Shown in pieces: positions 7,815-16,391 of a stretch of 64,000 nucleotides of DNA (within the stretch, counting starts at the first letter, position 1; the number at the start of each line of letters is the position of its first letter). A program made the position numbers and the translations under genes. The stretch is taken from positions 1-64,000 of the forward strand of contig CAVUPB010000004.1 of assembly GCA_963743275.1 (NCBI GenBank). The letters run 5' to 3'. This DNA is from JALYLC01 sp963743275 (GTDB taxonomy: Bacteria; Actinomycetota; Thermoleophilia; Gaiellales; JALYLC01). A model generated the notes under the pieces. The model worked only from the letters and a program-made list of their open reading frames with translations. It ran no database searches and was not told where the DNA came from.

Positions 7815-8947
7815 CCGCAACGGTCGAGCGCGCCATGACCGTCGAGGTCGACCACCGGGTGCGCATCGCCGCCCCGCCGGAGCGGGTCTGGCGCGCCCTC
7901 GCCGAGCCTGACGACCTGCGCCGCTGGCTCTTCGCGAGCGCGGTCGCCGACGTGCGCGCGGGCGGCTCGTGGCGCTTCACGTTCCCGCACTGGCCGTCGG
8001 CGCGCGGCCTCCACCACCCCGCGCTCAACTTCGGCGGGCCGATCGTCGAGCTCGATCCCGGCCGCGTGCTCGCCGTGGCGTTCGAGCCGCCCTACTGGGG
8101 CGTGCTGCGCTTCGAGCTCGCGCCCGACGGCGACGGCACCGGCCTCCGCATCACCCAGCGCGGGTTCGAGGGCAACGAGGAATGGCTGGCCGACTTCCGC
8201 GGCGGCTGGGGATCGTTCGGCGACCGTCTGGCGCTGCTGTGCGAGACCGGCGAGGTCGCGACGGTGCGCCGGCTCGAAGCGACGCGCGCCGCGGCGCGCA
8301 CGCTGGAGGCCGGCGAGCTCCCGGGCGCGCTCGCGCAGCGCCTCGAGGCGTACTGGTACGCCGACGGCGGGCTGATCACGCTCGTCCTCCCCGGCGCGGC
8401 CCCCGGCGGCGGCTGGGAGGCGCGCAGCGACGACGCGTGCGACGTGCTCGCCCTCGCCCTGCCGCCCGCGGCCGACCTGACGGCGGCGCGGGCGAGCCTC
8501 GAGCGCTCGCTCCCACGCCGCGGCTGGACGGCAGCCGGGCCGCTGCGCGTCGTTGGAATAGGTTGCGAGCTCATCCTGCCCTACCGGCCGTGCCTCGATC
8601 GTGCCGACCCCGAGCCGTTCGTGCGCGCCTTCGAGCGCGCCTTCTGCGCGCCCGGCCGCGCGGCGGCCGCTGCCTACTTCGCGCCCCGCGGTGCGCTGGC
8701 GCTGGCCGGCGGCCCGCACCCGCGGCCGGTCGACACGCCGCTCGCGCGTCTTCCCGCGGGTGCCGTCGTGCGCTTCTGGCGCCTCCGCCTGACGCCCGAC
8801 GGCGTGCTCGCCGCCGACTGGGAGGGGAACGGCTGGACGGCCGGCCGCAACCGCGGCACGAGCACGTGGACGTTCGCCGCGGACGGCCGCATCGAGCGGC
8901 TCGTGCTGCGCTTCGACGCGGCCGCGCCGCGCATGGTCGCGGCATGA
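7811..8947 (+). CDS. SRPBCC (AHSA1-like) domain protein with novel C-terminal half
   Basis: 378 residues. Residues about 10-150 form an AHSA1-type START/Bet-v-1-like fold: VDHRVRIAAPPERVWRALAEP, LRRWLF, GGSWRF, IVELDPGRVLAVAFE, a GLRITQRGFEG strand and a C-terminal helix ending WGSFGDRLALLCE. Residues about 160-378 match nothing I recognise; they contain alternating strands and small-residue-rich helices (YWYADGGLITLVLPG, CELILPYRPCLD, AVVRFWRLRLTPDG, WEGNGWTAGRNRGTSTWTFAADGRI). The gene overlaps glpX (4 bp) and glcD (4 bp), so it is cotranscribed with central metabolism genes. The substrate is unknown; a binding rather than catalytic role is likely for the N-terminal fold. Confidence 0.85.
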   Translation: MTATVERAMTVEVDHRVRIAAPPERVWRALAEPDDLRRWLFASAVADVRAGGSWRFTFPHWPSARGLHHPALNFGGPIVELDPGRVLAVAFEPPYWGVLRFELAPDGDGTGLRITQRGFEGNEEWLADFRGGWGSFGDRLALLCETGEVATVRRLEATRAAARTLEAGELPGALAQRLEAYWYADGGLITLVLPGAAPGGGWEARSDDACDVLALALPPAADLTAARASLERSLPRRGWTAAGPLRVVGIGCELILPYRPCLDRADPEPFVRAFERAFCAPGRAAAAAYFAPRGALALAGGPHPRPVDTPLARLPAGAVVRFWRLRLTPDGVLAADWEGNGWTAGRNRGTSTWTFAADGRIERLVLRFDAAAPRMVAA

Positions 8948-10326
8948 CGTGGATACCGGCGCTGCAGGCGGCGCTCGGCGACCGCGTGCATACACAAGCG
9001 GCCGAGCTCGCGGCCGTGGCGCGCGACGCCTCGCACGTGATCGGCAAGCCGCAGGCGCTGATCTACCCCGAGAGCGCTGCGCACGTGGCGGCGGCCGTGC
9101 GCATCGCCCGCGAGCACGCCGTCCCGATCGTCGCACGCGGCGGCGGCACCTCGCTCACGGGTGCCACCGTGCCCACGCGCGGCGGTCTCGTGATCGCCTT
9201 CAACCACATGAAGGCCATCCTCGACCTCGACGTCGAGGAGCGCACCGCGCTCGTGCAGCCCGGCCTGCCCAACGCGGCGCTCGACCGCGAGGCACGCCTG
9301 CACGGGCTGCGCTTCACGCCCGACCCCTCCTCGCGCGCGGCCTCGGTGATCGGCGGCAACATCGGCACGAATGCCGGCGGGCTGCACTGCCTCGGCCACG
9401 GCGTCACCGCCGACCACGTGCTCGGCATCGAGGTCGTGTTCGGCGACGGCTCGATCGCCTGGCTCGAGGACACCGACATCCCCGATCTGCGCGCGCTCGT
9501 CACGGGCAGCGAGGGCACGCTCGCGATCGTCACCTCCGCGCTCGTGCGGCTGCTGCCCACGGCCGAGCGCCTCGCGGTCGTCGTGGCCGGCTTTCCGCGC
9601 CTCGAACAGTCCGGCGCCTGCGCCGAGCGCATGGTGCTCGAGGCGCCCGGCCTCGTGGCCTGCGAGTTCATCGACGAGGGGATGCTGCGCGCGCTCGACC
9701 ACATGGCGCCCGGCGTGCTGCCGATGGACGTCGAGGCGGCGCTGCTGATCGAGGTCGAGGCGCTCGAGGAGGGCATCGACCGCGCGATCGCCGTCGTCAT
9801 GCAGTGCGTCGTCGAGGCCGGCGGCAGCGCGCGCGAGGCGCGCAGCGCCGAGGAGATCGAGATCGCCTGGAACGCCCGGCGCTCGGCCTACGGCGCGCTC
9901 GGCCGCATGTACGCCGACTCCTACACGCACGATTTCGCGACGCCGCGCGACAAGCTCGTCAGCTCCCTGCGCGCCGCCGCCGAGATCGCCGCCCGCCACG
10001 GCCTCGTGCTCTCCTCGGTGGCGCACCTCGGCGACGGCAACCTGCACCCGCGCCTCCACTACGACGCGCGCGAGGAGGGCGCGTTCGAGCGCGCGCTCGC
10101 GGCCAGCGAGGAGCTGCTCGTGATGGTGCTCGAGAACGGCGGCACGCTCACCGGCGAGCACGGCATCGGGCTCGAGAAGCTGCACGCGCTGGGCCGCCAG
10201 TACGGCGAGGCCGAGCTCGACGCCATGCGCCGCGTCAAGGCCGTGCTCGATCCCGCCGGCGTGCTCAATCCCGGCAAGCGCCTGCCCGAGGCGGGCGCCG
10301 ACTCGCGCAGGGGGATGTATGCCTGA
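8944..10326 (+). CDS. glcD: Glycolate oxidase subunit GlcD-like FAD-linked oxidase
   Basis: 460 residues from the ATG at 8944, which overlaps the previous stop. It is a PCMH-type flavoprotein: the FAD-binding segment VARGGGTSLTGATVP, then SVIGGNIGTNAGGLHCLGHGVT, VTGSEGTLAIVTS, and the C-terminal FAD-linked oxidase domain with SSVAHLGDGNLHPRLHYD and TGEHGIGLEKL. It oxidises a 2-hydroxy acid such as glycolate, passing electrons to the iron-sulfur subunit GlcF. The following genes, glcE and glcF, are translationally coupled. Glycolate is the usual substrate of this three-subunit arrangement; lactate or a related acid cannot be excluded. Confidence 0.94.
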   Translation: MTWIPALQAALGDRVHTQAAELAAVARDASHVIGKPQALIYPESAAHVAAAVRIAREHAVPIVARGGGTSLTGATVPTRGGLVIAFNHMKAILDLDVEERTALVQPGLPNAALDREARLHGLRFTPDPSSRAASVIGGNIGTNAGGLHCLGHGVTADHVLGIEVVFGDGSIAWLEDTDIPDLRALVTGSEGTLAIVTSALVRLLPTAERLAVVVAGFPRLEQSGACAERMVLEAPGLVACEFIDEGMLRALDHMAPGVLPMDVEAALLIEVEALEEGIDRAIAVVMQCVVEAGGSAREARSAEEIEIAWNARRSAYGALGRMYADSYTHDFATPRDKLVSSLRAAAEIAARHGLVLSSVAHLGDGNLHPRLHYDAREEGAFERALAASEELLVMVLENGGTLTGEHGIGLEKLHALGRQYGEAELDAMRRVKAVLDPAGVLNPGKRLPEAGADSRRGMYA

Positions 10327-11089
10327 GCTGCGGGCGGGCAACGCGAGCCTGCGGGCCGGCGGCGGCGAGACGCTCGAGGCCGTGCAGCGCTCGGCGGCCG
10401 TCGCGGGGCAGTTCCTCCCCGTCGACGCCGCATCCATGACCGTGGCCGAGCTGCTGCAACGCCGCGACGGCGGGCCGATCGAGTCGCGCTACGGGCGCCT
10501 GCGCGATCGCGTGCTGGCGGCCGGGATCGGCGGCCTGTCGCTCGGATCCGAGGCGGTCAAGGACGTCGCGGGCTACGACCTGCGCCGCATGCTGCTCGGG
10601 AGCGCGCCGGTCGAGTGGGCCGTCTTCCGCCTCGCGCGCATGCCCGAGCGCCGCGAGCGGCTGCTCGCGCGCGGCGGCGATGCGTTCGCGCTCGCCGCCG
10701 CCCTGCGCGCCGACCCGGCCGAGCCCGCGGCGCTCGTCGTCCTCGAGCCGGGCCTGCTGGCCATCGCCGAGGACTGCGGCGCCGACGAGCAGGGCCGGCG
10801 GCGCGCCCACATCGAGCGCTGCGCGCACGAGGCCGGCGCCCAGCTCGAGGCGATCGGCGACGACGCCTGGCTGGCCCTCTGCACGGGCCTGCCCGCTGGC
10901 TGCGTGCGCATGCCCGGCCGCATCGCGCGCACGGCACTGCCCGCGCACGACGGGCCATGGGCCTACGACGCCGGCCGGCGGCTCGCGCTCGTCGAGCCCG
11001 CCGCGTGCGCTGCCCTCGCGCCGGCGCGGCCGGCCGCGCCGGCGGGCGCCGATCTGGTCGCGGCCGTGCTCGGGGCGGCCGGCGCGTGA
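10319..11089 (+). CDS. glcE: GlcE-like FAD-binding subunit, unusually short
   Basis: 256 residues, clearly shorter than the usual GlcE (roughly 350). It keeps the family anchors in compressed form: AVAGQFLPVDAA, a region with SRYGRLRDRVLAAGIGG, and the hallmark VKDVAGYDLRRMLLGS. The segment before SRYG that normally carries the glycine-rich FAD-binding loop and the N-x-S-G-P motif is largely missing, replaced by a short Gly/Arg-rich start. The C-terminal half is a poorly conserved alpha/beta region. The start at 10319 overlaps glcD by 8 bp and the stop overlaps glcF by 4 bp. FAD binding may be lost, leaving a structural role between GlcD and GlcF. Confidence 0.82.
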   Translation: MPELRAGNASLRAGGGETLEAVQRSAAVAGQFLPVDAASMTVAELLQRRDGGPIESRYGRLRDRVLAAGIGGLSLGSEAVKDVAGYDLRRMLLGSAPVEWAVFRLARMPERRERLLARGGDAFALAAALRADPAEPAALVVLEPGLLAIAEDCGADEQGRRRAHIERCAHEAGAQLEAIGDDAWLALCTGLPAGCVRMPGRIARTALPAHDGPWAYDAGRRLALVEPAACAALAPARPAAPAGADLVAAVLGAAGA

Positions 11090-12219
11090 CGGATCTCGAT
11101 CTCACCGACGCCCGGCGCGAGCGCTTCGACGAGCTCGCCCGCCAGTGCGTCTCGTGCGGGCTCTGCCTCCCGTCGTGCCCGACCTTCGACCTGCTCGCGG
11201 CCGAGTCGGACGGCCCGCGCGGGCGCATCCACATCATGCAGCGGCTCGTCGCGGGCGACCTCTCCGTCGAGGAGGGCCGCGGCCCGCTCGATCGCTGCCT
11301 CGGCTGCCGGGCCTGCGAGGTGGCGTGCCCGTCCGACGTGCAGTACGGCCAGCTGCTCGAGATCGTCCGCGACGGGGGCGCGCAGACGCCCTCGCTGCAG
11401 GTGCGCACGCTGCTCTCGTTCGTGCGCCGCCCGCGCGTCCTCTCGCTCGCCCTGCGCGCCGGCCGGCCGCTCGCTCGCCTCGTGCCCGGCACCGCGGGGC
11501 GCAGCGGAGCGTCGCTCGATGCGCACCGGGCCGTGACCTGGGAACGGCGGCGGCCCGGCGGGCCGACCGCGGTGGTGCTGCGCGGCTGCGTCATGCGCGA
11601 GGCCTTCGGCGGCGTCCAGCAGGCGGCCGTGGATGCGCTCGCCGCGGCCGGCTACGACGTCGTCGCCGGGCCCGAGCAGGGCTGCTGCGGAGCGCTGCAC
11701 CTGCACAACGGCGAGCTCGACGAGGGCGAGGCGATGCGCGACCGCCTGCTCGCGGGCATGCCGAAGGGCGCGATCCTCGTCTCGACCGCAGCCGGCTGCG
11801 GCGCGGCGCTGCGCGAGCGCGACGAGCGCGTGCTCGATCTCAGCGAGGCGCTCGTGCGCGCTCCCTCCCCGCCCCGCGGCAGCGGCGGCGGGCCCGTGGC
11901 GGTCTTCGACGCCTGCCACCACATCGGCGTGCGCGACGCGCCGCGCGAGCTGCTGCGCGGCGCGGGCTACGACACCGTCGAGCTGGCCGGCGCCGGGCGC
12001 TGCTGCGGCGCCGCCGGCGTCTACTCGTTCACGCAGCCCGAGCTCTCACGCCGGCTCGCGAGCAGCCGCGCCGAGGCGATCCGCGCAAGCGGCGCGCCCG
12101 TCGTCAGCTGCGGCAACCCGGGCTGCGCGCTGCAGCTGCGCTCGGCGCTGCGCGAGGCCGGGATCGACGTGCGCGTGGCGCATCCCGCCGAGCTCGTCGG
12201 CGAGGCGTCGCCTTATTGA
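11086..12219 (+). CDS. glcF: Glycolate oxidase iron-sulfur subunit GlcF
   Basis: 377 residues from a GTG overlapping the glcE stop. Two ferredoxin-type [4Fe-4S] motifs sit at the N-terminus (CVSCGLCLPSCP and CLGCRACEVACP). Two cysteine-rich CCG domains follow (GCCGALHLHNGE with an upstream RGCVM, and GRCCGAAGVYSFTQPE with upstream DACHH), as in GlcF and heterodisulfide-reductase-like subunits. It accepts electrons from GlcD and hands them to the quinone pool. The C-terminal CGNPGCALQLR completes the second CCG unit. It ends the glpX-to-glcF operon and its last 7 bp overlap the convergent lemA gene. Confidence 0.95.
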   Translation: MTDLDLTDARRERFDELARQCVSCGLCLPSCPTFDLLAAESDGPRGRIHIMQRLVAGDLSVEEGRGPLDRCLGCRACEVACPSDVQYGQLLEIVRDGGAQTPSLQVRTLLSFVRRPRVLSLALRAGRPLARLVPGTAGRSGASLDAHRAVTWERRRPGGPTAVVLRGCVMREAFGGVQQAAVDALAAAGYDVVAGPEQGCCGALHLHNGELDEGEAMRDRLLAGMPKGAILVSTAAGCGAALRERDERVLDLSEALVRAPSPPRGSGGGPVAVFDACHHIGVRDAPRELLRGAGYDTVELAGAGRCCGAAGVYSFTQPELSRRLASSRAEAIRASGAPVVSCGNPGCALQLRSALREAGIDVRVAHPAELVGEASPY

Positions 12220-12827
12220 GGCGGGGCGGCGGGTGCTGCCGGCGGCGCGGCGTCCGTGCCGAACGACACCTGCGGCACCTCGCGGTCGGCCGGCGACTCG
12301 ATCTCGAAGAACTCGCGCTTGACGAAGCCGAACATGCCGGCGAAGGCGTTCCCGGGGAACGTCTGGATGCGCGTGTTGTACGACTGCACGTTGCCGTTGT
12401 AGATGCGGCGAGCGCCGGCGATCTGATCCTCGGTGTTCGTGAGCTCGGCCTGCAGCTGCTGGAAGTTCTCGGTCGCGCGCAGCTGCGGGTACGCCTCGGC
12501 GACCGCGAACAGCCGCCCGAGCGCGCCGCTCAGCTGGCCCTCGGCCTGACCGACCGCGGCCGCGTTGCCCGCGCCGCCGGCCTGCGCGCTCATCGCGTTC
12601 GCGCGCGCCTGCGTGACGGCCTCGAAGACCTCTTTCTCGTGCGCCGCATAGCCCTTGACCGTCTCGACCAGGTTCGGGATGAGGTCGTGCCGGCGCTTGA
12701 GCTGGACGTCGATCCCGCTCCAGGCCTCGTCCACGCGGTTGCGGCCGCGGACCATGCCGTTGTAGATCCCGACCAGGAACAGGGCCAGGACGACGATGAC
12801 GGCGATGATGATCAGTACAGCCCACAT
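12213..12827 (-). CDS. lemA: LemA family membrane protein
   Basis: 204 residues from the ATG at 12825-12827. One N-terminal transmembrane helix (WAVLIIIAVIVVLALFLVGIY) precedes a long alpha-helical domain with the family's sequence NGMVRGRNRVDEAWSGIDVQLKRRHDLIPNLVETVKGYAAHEKEVFE and the later YNGNVQSYNTRIQTFPGNAFA. A Pro/Ala-rich tail ends the protein. LemA proteins are widespread membrane-anchored four-helix proteins of unclear biochemical role, often next to peptidases or TPM-domain proteins; no such partner is adjacent here. The family assignment is secure, the function is not. Confidence 0.94.
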   Translation of the reverse strand: MWAVLIIIAVIVVLALFLVGIYNGMVRGRNRVDEAWSGIDVQLKRRHDLIPNLVETVKGYAAHEKEVFEAVTQARANAMSAQAGGAGNAAAVGQAEGQLSGALGRLFAVAEAYPQLRATENFQQLQAELTNTEDQIAGARRIYNGNVQSYNTRIQTFPGNAFAGMFGFVKREFFEIESPADREVPQVSFGTDAAPPAAPAAPPQ

Positions 12828-12882
12828 ACCCAGGTGCCTCCGGAAGCGGGGAGCGCGATGCCGTGACTCTACCCTTCCGGCT

Positions 12883-13968
12883 GTGATCGCGCTGACGCTC
12901 ACCGCCCCGCTCGCGTACGAGGCCAACCCCGGCATCGTCCAGGGCGTGGCCCCGGCCGGCACGACGGCACTGCGCGTGCGCGCGGACGGCAGGTCCGTGC
13001 GCCTGCTGCGGCTGACGAGCGGCCGCCGCGCCTTCCTGGTCGGCCCGATCGGCCTGCCGTCGCGCGACCTCACGCTCACGGTCGAGGCGCTGGCGGGCGC
13101 GCGGGTGCTCGCCTCGGCGACCGTCGACCACGTCTTCGGACTGCCCGCGGCCGCGGCCACGGTCGCGCCGCCGCGCTCGATCGACCCCGCGCTGCAGCGC
13201 CGCGTCGCCTCCCTGCCTGCGCGCACGGGCGTCTACTCCGCGGCCTGGGTGCGCAACCTCGGCAGCGGGCGCACGGCGGCCTACAACGCGAGCGCGCACT
13301 TCCCGGCCGCGAGCACGCTCAAGCTGGCGATCCTGCTCGGCGTGCTCGCGCGCGACGGCGCCGACCCGCTCCGCTCCTCGGCCTGGCCGCTCGAGCGCGC
13401 GCTCGTCCTGAACTCGTCGAACAGCGCGGCCAACGCGCTGCTCCCGCGCGCCGGCGGCCCGTCGGCCGTCGACGCGCTGGCGGCTGCGCTCGGCGCGACC
13501 GCCACGTTCACGTGCTGCCCGTACCTGCTCGAGCCCGGCGAGCGCGCCGACGTGCCGGCGCGCTTCGTGCGCACGCCGCTGCCGCCCTCGACGGTCGTCT
13601 CGCAGCCGGTGTTCCCGTGCTGCAAGTACACGACCGCGCACGATCTCGGCACGCTGCTCGTCTCGCTGACGCTGGCCGCGAGCGGCCACGGCCCCGCGCT
13701 GCGCCAGGGGATCACCGCCCGCGAGGCGCGCGTGGCCCTGTGGCTGCTCATCCACGCCGGCTACCCCGGCCTCGTGCGCCCGGCCGTCGTCTTCCCGGTC
13801 GGCCACAAGGCGGGCTGGCTGCCCGACATGCAGCACGACGCGGCGCTCGTGTTCTCGCCGCGCGGCACGCTCGTCGCGGTCTTCCTGAACTACTCGGCCG
13901 GCGGCGTCTCCTACGCCCGCGTGCGCACGGCCGCAGGCGATGTCGTGCGGCTCGCCCTACGCGCCTGA
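12883..13968 (+). CDS. Serine hydrolase of the class A beta-lactamase/PBP fold
   Basis: 361 residues from a GTG at 12883; the first 15 residues are hydrophobic and may be part of a signal peptide, so the start is approximate. An N-terminal beta-rich domain (about 15-90) precedes the penicillin-recognising fold. The SxxK motif is at S144-T-L-K147 in FPAASTLKLAILLG, an S-x-N-like motif is in LNSSNSAANALL, and a K-x-G-like triad is in GHKAGWLPD. Cysteine pairs (TCCPYLL and PCCKY) are unusual and may form disulfides outside the membrane. It could be an autolysin-like endopeptidase/carboxypeptidase or a beta-lactamase; I favour a cell-wall enzyme because the motifs are divergent. Confidence 0.78.
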   Translation: MIALTLTAPLAYEANPGIVQGVAPAGTTALRVRADGRSVRLLRLTSGRRAFLVGPIGLPSRDLTLTVEALAGARVLASATVDHVFGLPAAAATVAPPRSIDPALQRRVASLPARTGVYSAAWVRNLGSGRTAAYNASAHFPAASTLKLAILLGVLARDGADPLRSSAWPLERALVLNSSNSAANALLPRAGGPSAVDALAAALGATATFTCCPYLLEPGERADVPARFVRTPLPPSTVVSQPVFPCCKYTTAHDLGTLLVSLTLAASGHGPALRQGITAREARVALWLLIHAGYPGLVRPAVVFPVGHKAGWLPDMQHDAALVFSPRGTLVAVFLNYSAGGVSYARVRTAAGDVVRLALRA

Positions 13969-14846
13969 GAGCGCGACGGCGACCGCGCCGGCGAGCGCGG
14001 CATTGCCGACGATCAGCTCGCGGTTGGCGCGCAGCGTGCGCCCGCCGCTGCGCTCGTGCAGCCGGGCGAGCACGAACGGCGTGATCGCGGGGCCGCGCAC
14101 GCCCTGCTCGACCGCTTCGGCGAGCGCCTGCTGGATCAGCGGCTCGACGTCGTCGAGGCTCGGCTCGGGAGGCCGCGCGAGGGCGACCGCGCCGCTCGCT
14201 CCGAGCTCCCAGTGCGCGCGCGCGACCGCCGCTGCCTCGGCCGCCGAGTCGACGCGGGCCGAGACCGGCGGGCCGCCCGCGGCCGCGTAGAAGAGCGGCA
14301 GCGTGTCGGTGCCGTAGCCGAGCACCGGGATGCCGAGCGTCTCGAGCAGCTCACACGTCGCGGGCACGTCGAGCAGCGACTTGACGCCGCACGAGACGAC
14401 GATGGCGCGCGTGCGCGCGAGCTCGGCGAGGTCGGACGAGATGTCGGGCGGCCTTGGATCACGGTGCACGCCGCCGAGGCCGCCGGTCGCCATCACCTCG
14501 ATGCCGAGCGGGCGCACCGCGGCGAGCGTGCCGCCGACGGTCGTGGCCCCGATCGCACCCTGCACGCAGCAGGCCGCGAGATCGCGCGCGCCCGCCTTGC
14601 GCGCAGCGCGCGGTCGCCGAAACGCTGCAGCTCGGCGTCCGTGAGACCGACGATCAGCTCGCCGTCGAGAATGCCGACCGTGGCCGGCACGGCGCCGGCG
14701 GCGCGCACCGCGGCCTCGGAGGACGCACCGACGGCATAGCCCTCGCCCGCCGGGAAGCCGTGCGCGATCAGCGTCGTCTCGAGGCACACGACGGGGGCCC
14801 GCCGCGCGAGCGCGTCGGCGACCTCGGGCGCGACGCGCAGCGTCAT
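13957..14846 (-). pseudogene. psuG: Pseudouridine-5'-phosphate glycosidase, frameshifted
   Basis: The N-terminal third (from the ATG at 14844-14846: TLRVAPEVADALARRAPVVCLETTLIAHGFP through VGLTDAELQRFGDR) is in one frame. The rest (ARKAGARDLAACCVQGAIGATTVGGTLAAVRP, ATGGLGGVHRDPR, VSCGVKSLLDVPATCELLETLGIPVLGY) is in another. The switch lies at about 14605-14612 inside a GCGCGC run; skipping two bases or adding one restores about 295 residues, the normal family length. PsuG reversibly cleaves pseudouridine 5'-phosphate to uracil and ribose 5-phosphate. It overlaps psuK by 4 bp as in a two-gene psu operon. All other positions look conserved, so a sequencing error is more likely than decay. Confidence 0.85.
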
Positions 14847-15679
14847 GGCAGGGCCCCGACGCGCGTGATGCAGGCGGCCGCGGCCGCCTGTGCGCGCTCC
14901 GCCGCCGCCAGGAGGTCGCGCTCGAGCAGGAAGCCCGCCGCGAACGCATCGCCCGCCCCGGTCGTGTCCTGCACGCGCTCGACGGCGATGCCGGGGTGCT
15001 CGACGACCTCGCCGGCATGCTCGACCCGGCAGCCGAGCGCGCCGCGCTTGACCACCCAGACGTCGCCCAGCGGATCGCCGAAGGCCGCGGCCTCCGCCTC
15101 GTTCGCGAACACGACGTCCGGCGCGAGCGCGGCGACGCGCCTGCGCATCTCCTCCCGGCCCAGCTCGGCGATCCCGTGCGCCGTGGACAGATCGACGGTC
15201 ACGCGAGCACCGTAGCGCCGGGCCGCCTCCGCCAGGCGCAGCGCGGCCTCGGCACCGGGTCCGCGCATGAGCGTGTAGCCGGCGACGTGCAGCACGTCGG
15301 CGCCGGCCACCATCGTCTCGTCGACGTCGCCGGGCCCGAGCTCGCCGGCGGCGCCGCGGTCGCTCGCGAGCGTGCGCGTCCCGTCGGGCGCGACGAGGGC
15401 CACGACGGTGCCCGTGCGCTCGCCGGCGACGACGGGCCCGGCCAGCTCGACGCCGCGTTCGACCAGCTCGGCAGCGATCAGGCGACCGGCGGAGTCGTCG
15501 GTGCGCCGCGCGATCAGGCGCGCGTCGGCGCCCAGCCGGCGCGCCCACGCGGCCACGTTCGCGGCCTGTCCGCCGGGCACGAGCGCGATCGCCGCGGGGA
15601 CGTCGTCGTCGGTCGCCGGCGCGGCCTCCAGGCGCACGACCACGTCGAGCAGCAGATCCCCGAGCGTGGCCACGCGCAC
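14843..15679 (-). CDS. psuK: PfkB-family kinase, probable pseudouridine kinase
   Basis: 278 residues from the GTG at 15677-15679, which gives the usual family opening VRVATLGDLLLDVVV; an ATG 15 codons upstream would overlap the thiamine pyrophosphokinase start and is less likely. Ribokinase-fold markers are GGQAANVAAWARRLGAD near residue 40 and the C-terminal anion-hole/catalytic signature DTTGAGDAFAAGFLLE with the catalytic Asp. PfkB kinases phosphorylate sugars or nucleosides. The translationally coupled pseudouridine-5'-phosphate glycosidase downstream points to pseudouridine as substrate (pseudouridine to its 5'-phosphate). Confidence 0.88.
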   Translation of the reverse strand: MRVATLGDLLLDVVVRLEAAPATDDDVPAAIALVPGGQAANVAAWARRLGADARLIARRTDDSAGRLIAAELVERGVELAGPVVAGERTGTVVALVAPDGTRTLASDRGAAGELGPGDVDETMVAGADVLHVAGYTLMRGPGAEAALRLAEAARRYGARVTVDLSTAHGIAELGREEMRRRVAALAPDVVFANEAEAAAFGDPLGDVWVVKRGALGCRVEHAGEVVEHPGIAVERVQDTTGAGDAFAAGFLLERDLLAAAERAQAAAAACITRVGALP

Positions 15680-15704
15680 GCCACGATCCTGGCACACTCG
15701 CCGG

Positions 15705-16391
15705 GTGCAGGCTTCGCCCGACATCGTCGTCGTCAGCGGCGGCCTCGCTCCGGATCCCGCCGAGGTCGGCCCGCTGCCGCAGGGCGCGTTCGTGATCGCG
15801 GCCGATTCGGGCGTCGATCACGCCGCGGCGCTCGGGCTCACCGTGGACGTCCTCGTCGGCGACCTCGACTCCGCCAGCGCAAGCGCCGTGCGGGCGGCCG
15901 AGGCCGCAGGCGTGCGCATCGAGCGCCACCCCGTCGACAAGGAGGCGACCGATCTCGAGCTCGCTCTCGACTACGCCCTCGCGCTCGGCGCCCGGCGCGT
16001 CACGGTCGTGAGCGGCGGCGGTGGGCCGCGCCTCGACCACCACCTCGCCGAGCTCGTGCTGCTGGCCTCGGCGCGCTACGCGCCGCTGCACCTCGACGCG
16101 CGCATCGGCAGCGCGCGCGCCGTGCCGGTGCACGCCGGCGAGACCGCCGAGCTCACGGGCGCTCCCGGGGCGGTGCTGACGCTGCTCGCGCTCGGCGGCC
16201 GCGCGAGCGGGATCACGACGAGCGGCCTGCGCTGGCCGCTGCGCGGCGAGACGCTCGAGCCGGGCTCGACGCGCGGGGTGAGCAACGAGATCGTCTCGGG
16301 GCCGGTACGCGTCGCACTTGCCGGAGGGACGCTGCTCGTCGTCGGCTCACGCCCGCTCGAGCGTCAATACGGGCGGACGGCGCCCACGTAG
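15705..16391 (+). CDS. Thiamine pyrophosphokinase-like protein
   Basis: 228 residues from the GTG at 15705. Characteristic TPK boxes are FVIAADSGVDHAAALGLTVDVLVGDLDSAS (nucleotide and Mg binding, with GDLDS), HPVDKEATDLELALDYAL (D-K-x-x-T-D-L box) and VSGGGGPRLDHHLAEL. The C-terminal part (ITTSGLRWPLRGETLEPGSTRGVSNEI) matches the thiamine-binding TPK domain. The enzyme transfers pyrophosphate from ATP to thiamine to make thiamine diphosphate. It diverges from psuK with only 25 bp between starts; the 3' end overlaps the convergent NlpC/P60 gene by 28 bp. Confidence 0.92.
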   Translation: MQASPDIVVVSGGLAPDPAEVGPLPQGAFVIAADSGVDHAAALGLTVDVLVGDLDSASASAVRAAEAAGVRIERHPVDKEATDLELALDYALALGARRVTVVSGGGGPRLDHHLAELVLLASARYAPLHLDARIGSARAVPVHAGETAELTGAPGAVLTLLALGGRASGITTSGLRWPLRGETLEPGSTRGVSNEIVSGPVRVALAGGTLLVVGSRPLERQYGRTAPT

